Origin: Streptomyces sp. A1277
GTDB lineage: Bacteria; Actinomycetota; Actinomycetes; Streptomycetales; Streptomycetaceae
Assembly (NCBI RefSeq): GCF_004795015.1
Contig: NZ_SSBI01000029.1
Coordinates: forward strand, 1-64,000
DNA length: 64,000 bases
Direction of reading: 5' to 3'
Numbering within the stretch: position 1 is the first letter of the stretch; every line of letters starts with the position of its first letter. A program made the position numbers and the translations under genes. Positions 58,206 to 64,000 of this stretch are shown here, piece after piece. Under the pieces are notes generated by a model that searched no databases, was not told the DNA's origin, and worked only from the letters and a program-made list of their open reading frames with translations.

Positions 58206-61200
58206 ATGGGATGTAGGGACCGGGCGACGCTGGTACGACTGTGCGATCCGGCCGGCCGGCCGCGGGGGACCGGTTTCGTGGCGGACGACCGGGGGACGGT
58301 CGTCAGCAGCCACGAGGCGGTCGACGGCCTCCCGTACCTCCTGCTGCACGGCACGGACGGCCGCAGCCGCCGGGTCGGGGCCGCCGACATCACCGCCGTG
58401 CCGGAACGGGACCTCGCCCTCCTGCCGACCGGGGGACCGGACGTCCTCGGCGTGCGGCCGCTGCCGGTCTCCACGCGGGAGCGGCTCGACCCCGGTACGT
58501 ACGTGACGGTCGCCGCGCACGGTCTGCGCGAGGCGCGGATTCTGGGCCGTACGCCGGTCACGTACACCACCCACGGCCGCACCCACCGGATCGACCGGGC
58601 CCTGGAGCTGGCCCTCGGCACGGACGGCAGCGACGCGCTGCGGCTGGGCGGTGCGGCGGTGGGCGGGCCCGTCCTCGATCCGGACAGCGGGGCGGTCATC
58701 GCCGTCGTCGGCCTCGCCCTGCGCGCCGCGCACGCCACCGCCGGATGCGCGACGCCGCTGGCCGGGGAGCCGGGGGACGGGCCGCTCGGCGAGCTGCTGC
58801 GGCGCAACGCCACGACCGTCCCCGGCTTCGGGCCCGACCTCAACCTCGCCGGGGCCCTCCAGCTCACCGCCATGTCCGTGGGCTCGGCGGGCGGGCCCGG
58901 CGGCGGGCACGAGGCGGTCGAGCGGGCCGATGTCCTCGCCGAGTCCGAGGCGTTCGCGGCGGCGGGGGCCGGGGAACCCGCCGTGGTCCTCGGCCTCGTC
59001 GGCGAGCCCGGCACCGGCCGCACCACCGAGCTCGCCGCCCTCGCCGCGCGGCGGGCCACCGGCCCCGTGCCCGCGCCCACCCTGTGGCTGCGCGGCGCCG
59101 ACCTGCTGGCCGACGACACCTCGGTCGCGGACGCCGTCGCCCGTGCGCTCCGGCAGGCCGGGCGCATCGTCAGCGCCGCCGGCGCGCCCGGCGACATGGC
59201 GAGCGCCACCCCCGAGCGGGTCGCACGGCTGGCGGCGGACACCGGCCTGCCGCTGCTCGTCCTGCTGGACGGACCGGAGGAGATGCCGCCCGTGCTGGCC
59301 CACCGGCTGGCCGGCTGGACCACGGGCACGGTCGACTGGCTGCGGGCGAATGGCGCCCGGCTCGTCGTCGGCTGCCGCCCCGAGCACTGGGAGACGGCGG
59401 GCGCCCTCTGCCCGCCCGGGGCCCTGCACCGGCCGGCCAGGCCCGCCCGGCGACTGCCCCCGGCCGTCCGCATCGCCGACTTCACGGCGGCCCAGGCCGA
59501 GCGCGCCCGGGAACGGCTCGGCCTGCCGCCCGACGCCCTCGCGGCGGGCCACGACCGCCACCCCCTGAGCCTGCGGCTGCTGGCCGAGGTACGCGAGGCC
59601 CTGCCGCCGGACGTGCCGGGGCGCCCCGGCACGGAGGAGGTCTTCGGCGCCCACCTGGACCTGATGTGCCTGCGCATCGCCGTCCGGATCGCGGCCGGCA
59701 GCCGTCCCCGGCCCACGCAGGTGCGGCGCCTGGCCGCCCGGGTCGCGGGCCAGGTCCACGAGGCGGCCCGGCGCTGCCTGGGCCCCGGGCAGGGCGAGCT
59801 GGACCGGGCCGCGTTCGAGGAGATCTTCCCCTGGCGCACCGGCTGGGCCCCGGCGGTGCTCGCCGAAGGCATCCTCGTCCCGGCGGGCGCCGGCTACCGC
59901 TTCGCGCACGAAGAGGTGGGGGACTGGATCCAGAGCGCCCACCTCGACCTGGACGCGGCGCTGCGGGCGCTGGTGCACCGGTGGCATGCGGGGTCCGCGC
60001 CGGGGGCGCCGGGGACGGGCGGTGGCCGGGTGCCGCACCCCCGCGGGTCCGGCCCGGGCGAGCCCGCGGACGCCCGTCCGGCGGCCCCGCGCAGCCTTCC
60101 CGTGCCCCGGCACCGGATCGGCCCGGTGATCCAGGCCCTGCTCCTGCTGGGCCGCCGCCAGGGCACGGCCGCGCTGGCCCACCGCCTGGCCGACCTGATC
60201 GACGCGCTGGACCGGCTGCCGCGGGGGGAGGACGGGGCGGGGGTGGACGGGTCGGGCCGCGGGGGTATGGCGGGCTCGCGGGTGGCGGCTGCTCCGGCTC
60301 CGGGCAGTGCAGCTCCGGCTCCGGGCAGTGCTGCCTCGGGCACGCCGGTCGCGCCCGCCGGCTCTGCCGACGCCGCTGGGTCGTCGGTGTCGGGTGTGGG
60401 TTCCGCCGGGTCGCGGGTGACGGCTGCGAGGTCTGCCGTCTCGCCGGTGGCGGCCCCGCACTCCGCTACTTCGTCGGTGGCGGCCCCGCTCTCGGCCGCG
60501 TCGTCGGTCGCGGCTTCGGGTTCCGCCGTCTCACCGGAGGCCGTCCCGCTGCCCGCCGCTCCGCCGGAGGCGACCCCGCACCTCGCCGCCCCGCCGGACG
60601 CGGCCGCCCTCCACGACGCCCGCTGGTGGGCCGGTCGCCTCCTTGCCGAGACTCTGTTGCGGGTGCCCGACGCCCGGCCGTACCTCGGGGTGCTGCGGCT
60701 GCTGGCCGGGCGCGTCGTGCGGGGTGCGGGCGGGGCGTATGGCGAGTTCGGGCCCTGGTTCTGGCGGCGGCTGCGGTTGCCCGAGGCGGACCGGATGGAC
60801 CTGTTCCGCCGGCTCGTACCCGCCGACGGGCCGCCCGGAGCCGGGGGCCCCGAGGGCGACGGGCGGTTCCTGGACGCCGTCGCCCGGCGGCTGGCCGCCC
60901 ACCCGCGCACCCTCCAGCCGCTCCTGTGCGCCTGGTTCACCGACGAGCGCCCGCTCGCCGCCTCCCCGGACGTGGCGGTCCGGCCCACCGTCGCGGCCGC
61001 CGCCCAGGCCCTCCTGTACGCCCGCCGCGACCTCGCCGCCGACGACCTGGCCGACGCGCTGGTCTCGGCCGGGCACCCCCGGGCCGAGGAACTGCTCGCC
61101 GCGCTGGCCGAGGACGAGCCCGCCGTGCTGTGCCGGGCCGTCGAGCGTTGGTCCCGGGACGAGGACCGGCGCGGCCGGCGGGCCGCCGCCGTCTCGTACG

Positions 61201-62159
61201 CGACGCTCCTCGCCCCGCACCTGACTCGCGACGCGGACCGCGACCTGCTGCGCCGCGCCGCGCTCGCGCTGCTGGCCCGCCCGGCCGACGGCGAGCTGCA
61301 CGGGCCGGTGCTCGCCCTGCTCGTGGCCGACCCGCAGACCCGGGAGCGCTGCCTCCCGCAGGCCGTCCGCGCGTTCACCGGCGACGGGCCGCCGGCGGTG
61401 CGGGTGCCCGCCGCCGCGCTCGCCGCAGCCCTGCCCACGCACCCGCAGGCCGTGCTGGCCGCGTACCGGGACCGGCTCGCGCGGCCGGACCAGGGTGCGG
61501 GCGAGGTGCTGCGCGCCCTCGCCGGTATCGAGGCGCCCGAGCTGACGCTGCACGCCGCCGGACTCGTACGCACCTATGTCGAGGCCCACCCGGCGGACAC
61601 GGCGCACACCGCCGCGTACCTCGACCGCAGGCTGGAGCACGGGCCCGCCGCGCGCGCCCTGCTGCTGCCCCTGCTCACCGGCCTGCTCCGGGACCGCCCG
61701 GCGGCCGCGCCGGTCCGGGGGTCGCTGGTGGCGGTGCTCGCCTCGCCCGGCAGCCCCGCGTCCCAGCCCACCCGGGACGAGCTGCTGGAAGTGCTGCTGG
61801 ACTTCGAGCAGGGCGGGGCCGGACCGGACCCGGCGGTGCTGGAGGCGCTGCTGACGGCCGCCGCGAGCGGATGCGCCGGGCGGTCACCGGCCCGCACCAG
61901 GGCCCTGGTGCACCGGACCGGGATGCTGCTCGTGCGTACCCCCGAAGGGGCCGCGCTGTTCGACCGGCGACTGGTCGCGCTCGCCCGCGAAGTGGCCGGA
62001 TTCGGCGCTCTGGTCCTGGAGTGGCTGGCCGACGCGCCGCAGGAGTGGGCGGCCGTCGTCGGGCCCAGCACCCGGCGCACGGTGGAGGCCCTGGGCAGCT
62101 CGATGCCCATGCCGATGCAGGCCGCAGGGCGTGAGCATGGCAGTCTTAGACCTGCGTAA
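58206..62159 (+). CDS. Large protein: trypsin-like domain without its serine, NACHT/STAND-like NTPase, repeat domain
   Basis: A 1317-residue protein of unknown function. Residues about 1-190 have a trypsin-like pattern: GTGFVADDRGTVVSSHEAVDG with His36, ERDLALLP with Asp69, and GGAAVGGPVLDP at the GDSGGP position, where the serine is Val152. The NTPase (residues about 255-600) has a loop GEPGTGRTTEL at 266-274 with Arg for the Walker A Lys, a LLVLLDGPEEM Walker B (Asp355), and GARLVVGCRPEHWE. An Ala/Pro/Ser linker with repeats follows (residues about 690-800). The rest is helical and probably HEAT-like. The ATG at 58206 lacks a clear ribosome site. Confidence 0.85.
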   Translation: MGCRDRATLVRLCDPAGRPRGTGFVADDRGTVVSSHEAVDGLPYLLLHGTDGRSRRVGAADITAVPERDLALLPTGGPDVLGVRPLPVSTRERLDPGTYVTVAAHGLREARILGRTPVTYTTHGRTHRIDRALELALGTDGSDALRLGGAAVGGPVLDPDSGAVIAVVGLALRAAHATAGCATPLAGEPGDGPLGELLRRNATTVPGFGPDLNLAGALQLTAMSVGSAGGPGGGHEAVERADVLAESEAFAAAGAGEPAVVLGLVGEPGTGRTTELAALAARRATGPVPAPTLWLRGADLLADDTSVADAVARALRQAGRIVSAAGAPGDMASATPERVARLAADTGLPLLVLLDGPEEMPPVLAHRLAGWTTGTVDWLRANGARLVVGCRPEHWETAGALCPPGALHRPARPARRLPPAVRIADFTAAQAERARERLGLPPDALAAGHDRHPLSLRLLAEVREALPPDVPGRPGTEEVFGAHLDLMCLRIAVRIAAGSRPRPTQVRRLAARVAGQVHEAARRCLGPGQGELDRAAFEEIFPWRTGWAPAVLAEGILVPAGAGYRFAHEEVGDWIQSAHLDLDAALRALVHRWHAGSAPGAPGTGGGRVPHPRGSGPGEPADARPAAPRSLPVPRHRIGPVIQALLLLGRRQGTAALAHRLADLIDALDRLPRGEDGAGVDGSGRGGMAGSRVAAAPAPGSAAPAPGSAASGTPVAPAGSADAAGSSVSGVGSAGSRVTAARSAVSPVAAPHSATSSVAAPLSAASSVAASGSAVSPEAVPLPAAPPEATPHLAAPPDAAALHDARWWAGRLLAETLLRVPDARPYLGVLRLLAGRVVRGAGGAYGEFGPWFWRRLRLPEADRMDLFRRLVPADGPPGAGGPEGDGRFLDAVARRLAAHPRTLQPLLCAWFTDERPLAASPDVAVRPTVAAAAQALLYARRDLAADDLADALVSAGHPRAEELLAALAEDEPAVLCRAVERWSRDEDRRGRRAAAVSYATLLAPHLTRDADRDLLRRAALALLARPADGELHGPVLALLVADPQTRERCLPQAVRAFTGDGPPAVRVPAAALAAALPTHPQAVLAAYRDRLARPDQGAGEVLRALAGIEAPELTLHAAGLVRTYVEAHPADTAHTAAYLDRRLEHGPAARALLLPLLTGLLRDRPAAAPVRGSLVAVLASPGSPASQPTRDELLEVLLDFEQGGAGPDPAVLEALLTAAASGCAGRSPARTRALVHRTGMLLVRTPEGAALFDRRLVALAREVAGFGALVLEWLADAPQEWAAVVGPSTRRTVEALGSSMPMPMQAAGREHGSLRPA
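60291..60331 (+). repeat. Repeat in the NTPase linker
   Basis: The 20 bases GCTCCGGCTCCGGGCAGTGC occur at 60291-60310 and exactly again at 60312-60331. They encode AAPAPGSAAPAPGSA, and more diverged Ser/Val/Ala repeats follow to about 60600. Confidence 0.8.
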
Positions 62160-62202
62160 GAGACACACCCACGTACACAGGTTCGGGCGAGGAGCGGTCA
62201 GA

Positions 62203-63156
62203 GTGCAGCGCTGGCGTGGCTTGGAGGACATCCCCCAGGACTGGGGACGCAGCGTCGTCACCATCGGCTCCTACGACGGGGTGCACCGCGGACACCAGCT
62301 GATCATCGGCCGTGCGGTCGAACGGGCGCGCGAGCTGGGTGTGCCGTCGGTCGTCGTGACCTTCGACCCGCACCCCAGCGAGGTCGTCCGCCCCGGCAGC
62401 CACCCGCCGCTGCTCGCCCCGCACCACCGGCGCGCGGAGCTGATGGCGGAGCTGGGCGTGGACGCGATGCTGATCCTGCCGTTCACCACCGAGTTCTCGC
62501 AGCTCGCCCCGGCGGACTTCATCGCGAAGGTGCTCGTGGACAAGCTGCACGCCTGCCTGGTCATCGAGGGCCCCAACTTCCGTTTCGGCCACAAGGCCGC
62601 GGGGAACGTCGAGCTGCTGACCGAGCTGGGCGCCGTCCACGACTACCGCGTCGAGGTCATCGACCTGCGGGTGCGCGGCGAGGCGGGCGGCGGCGAGCCG
62701 TTCTCCTCCACCCTCACCCGGCGCCTGGTCGCCGAGGGGGACGTGGCCGGGGCCGCCGAGATCCTGGGCCGCCCGCACCGCGTCGAGGGCGTCGTCGTCC
62801 GGGGCGCGCAGCGCGGCCGCGAACTCGGCTTCCCCACCGCCAACGTGGAGACCCTGCCGCACACGGCGATCCCCGCCGACGGCGTGTACGCGGGCTGGCT
62901 GCACGCGAACGGCGAGGCGATGCCCGCCGCGATCTCGGTCGGCACCAACCCGCAGTTCGCCGGCACCGAGCGGACGGTGGAGGCGTACGCGATCGACCGC
63001 GTCGGCCTCGACCTGTACGGCCTGCACGTCGCCGTGGACTTCCTGGCGTACGTACGCGGCATGCTGAAGTTCGACACGATCGACGACCTGCTCGTGGCGA
63101 TGGCCGCCGACGTGAAGCGGTGCAGCGAGCTGGTCGCCGCGGCCGAGCGGGGCTGA
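62203..63156 (+). CDS. ribF: Bifunctional riboflavin kinase/FAD synthetase
   Basis: Makes FMN from riboflavin, then FAD. The 317-residue product has the N-terminal adenylyltransferase (VVTIGSYDGVHRGHQLIIGRAVERARELG; VTFDPHPSEVVRP; GPNFRFGHKAAGN) and the C-terminal kinase (GRPHRVEGVVVRGAQRGRELGFPTANV; GVYAGWLHAN; NPQFAGTERTVEAY). The GTG at 62203 (VQRWRGLEDIPQDWG) follows GAGGAG by 9 bases; the open frame before it overlaps the previous gene's end. Conserved between truB and rpsO-type genes elsewhere; here an uncharacterised protein intervenes. Confidence 0.96.
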   Translation: MQRWRGLEDIPQDWGRSVVTIGSYDGVHRGHQLIIGRAVERARELGVPSVVVTFDPHPSEVVRPGSHPPLLAPHHRRAELMAELGVDAMLILPFTTEFSQLAPADFIAKVLVDKLHACLVIEGPNFRFGHKAAGNVELLTELGAVHDYRVEVIDLRVRGEAGGGEPFSSTLTRRLVAEGDVAGAAEILGRPHRVEGVVVRGAQRGRELGFPTANVETLPHTAIPADGVYAGWLHANGEAMPAAISVGTNPQFAGTERTVEAYAIDRVGLDLYGLHVAVDFLAYVRGMLKFDTIDDLLVAMAADVKRCSELVAAAERG

Positions 63157-63184
63157 CTTCCGGGGCCGTCCGGGCCCGGACGGA

Positions 63185-63225
63185 CCTGCGGGTTTCCAGG
63201 CCGGTGCGACCGGGAAACCCGCAGG
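63185..63225. terminator. Bidirectional terminator between ribF and the ABC ATPase gene
   Basis: A perfect 13-bp stem, CCTGCGGGTTTCC (63185-63197) with GGAAACCCGCAGG (63213-63225), between the convergent stops at 63156 and 63232. Confidence 0.75.
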
Positions 63226-63231
63226 CCACCG

Positions 63232-64000
63232 TCAGGACCCCGCAGCCACCTTCGCGGTGGCCCAGTGGCACGCCACCTGTGTCTCGCTGCCGCCCGCCAG
63301 CACCGGCAGGTCCTGCGTACGGCACGCGTCCGCGACGCCCGCCCGCTCCGCCTCGCCCGAGGCCAGCACCTGGCAGCGCGCGTGGAAGCGGCAGCCGGAC
63401 GGCACCCTGGACGGGTCCGGCGGCTCACCGGTCAGCACGACCGGATCGCCCCCCGCCTCCGGCAGCACGGACAGCAGCGCCTGGGTGTACGGGTGGCGCG
63501 GGGCCGTGAGGATCTGCTCCACGTCCCCCGTCTCCACGATGCGGCCCAGATACATCACCGCGACCCGGTCCGCGATGTTCCACGCCAGACCCAGGTCATG
63601 CGTCACCACGAGCGCGGAAAGACCCAGCTCGTCGCGCAGCCGCAGCAGCAGCGCCAGGATCTCGCCGCGCACCGACGCGTCCAGCGAGGCGACCGGCTCA
63701 TCGGCCACGATCAGCTCCGGCTCCAGGACCAGCGCACCCGTGATCACGACGCGCTGACGCTGACCGCCGGACAGCTCGTGCGGGTAGCGCAGGAAGAACC
63801 GCTCCGGCGGACGCAGCCCGGCCCGCGACAGCGCGTCGTGCACCGCCTGCCGCTCGTCGCCCGCGTACCCGTGGATGCGCAGCCCCTCGGCCACCGCGTC
63901 GTACACGGTGTGGCGCGGGTTCAGCGAACCGCTGGGGTCCTGGAGCACCAGCTGCACCCGTTTGCGGTACGCCTTGAGCGCCCGGCTGCGGTAGTCCAGC
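63232..64000 (-). CDS. Oligopeptide-type ABC transporter ATP-binding protein, 5' end cut by window
   Basis: ATPase of a DppF/OppF-type importer or exporter. The visible part starts mid-protein with LDYRSRALKAYRKRVQLVLQDPSGSLNPRHTV (Q-loop) and has ELSGGQRQRV signature, LIVADEPVASLD Walker B, LVVTHDLGLAW H-loop, and the C-terminal cysteine-rich motif of this group: PSRVPSGCRFHARCQVL and QVACHW. The Walker A region and start lie beyond position 64000. The frame is open to the window end, so it is truncated only by the edge. Confidence 0.93.
   Translation of the reverse strand, partial: LDYRSRALKAYRKRVQLVLQDPSGSLNPRHTVYDAVAEGLRIHGYAGDERQAVHDALSRAGLRPPERFFLRYPHELSGGQRQRVVITGALVLEPELIVADEPVASLDASVRGEILALLLRLRDELGLSALVVTHDLGLAWNIADRVAVMYLGRIVETGDVEQILTAPRHPYTQALLSVLPEAGGDPVVLTGEPPDPSRVPSGCRFHARCQVLASGEAERAGVADACRTQDLPVLAGGSETQVACHWATAKVAAGS

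Noticed and set aside
1..64000. tRNA, rRNA, integrase or transposase genes
   Set aside because: None were recognised on either strand by eye; the sequence is consistent with core chromosome.

Overview
The window is a contiguous piece of a Streptomyces-type chromosome. Base composition is very high in G+C with strong G/C at third codon positions, GTG starts are common, and the window carries the sporulation sigma factor gene whiG. The gene order (dprA, whiG, rpsB-tsf-pyrH-frr-cdsA, rlmN, dxr-rseP-ispG, proS, rimP-nusA-ylxR-infB-DUF503-rbfA-truB, ribF) is that of the conserved chromosomal core of the genus. I see no integrase, transposase, plasmid, phage module, CRISPR array, rRNA or tRNA. Both edges cut through genes: dprA on the left and an oligopeptide-type ABC ATPase on the right.

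Layout. 0-4 kb: dprA, whiG, a TetR regulator and a secreted M23 peptidase. 4-9 kb: translation and nucleotide genes rpsB, tsf, pyrH, frr, then cdsA, with structured intergenic hairpins. 9-15 kb: rlmN, then a TPP riboswitch driving a thiamine-type ABC importer (binding lipoprotein, fused permease, ATPase). 15-18 kb: a LOG-like protein and a two-gene ABC exporter-like system. 18-25 kb: an aminobutyraldehyde dehydrogenase, a small membrane protein, then a minus-strand block of serine hydrolase, two-component system, GDPD phosphodiesterase and adenosine deaminase. Three genes of that block carry frameshifts as the sequence stands. 25-32 kb: a DUF4190 membrane protein, a NADAR protein, a small Prim-Pol-like protein, a secreted GH18 chitinase with a DasR-type operator, a PAP2 phosphatase and gabT. 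32-40 kb: a VirD4/TraD-like membrane ATPase, a PucR regulator, a second aldehyde dehydrogenase and a long acyl-CoA dehydrogenase. 40-47 kb: an EPSP synthase with an unusual glyphosate-site residue, the isoprenoid genes dxr and ispG around the site-2 protease, and two GNAT acetyltransferases. 47-58 kb: proS, a streptomycin-kinase-like pseudokinase, a ferritin-like protein with its lipoprotein partner, and the nusA-infB operon through truB. 58-64 kb: a 1317-residue protein with a trypsin-like domain lacking its serine and a NACHT/STAND-like NTPase, then ribF and the ABC ATPase.

Functional themes. gabT, the aminobutyraldehyde dehydrogenase, the second aldehyde dehydrogenase and the PucR regulator together suggest polyamine/GABA catabolism. 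The chitinase operator links the region to N-acetylglucosamine signalling. The most unusual items are the 1317-residue protein with two degraded active sites, the pseudokinase, the Gly-to-Ala EPSP synthase, the run of three frameshifted neighbours, and several short tandem repeats placed at gene ends and leaders.
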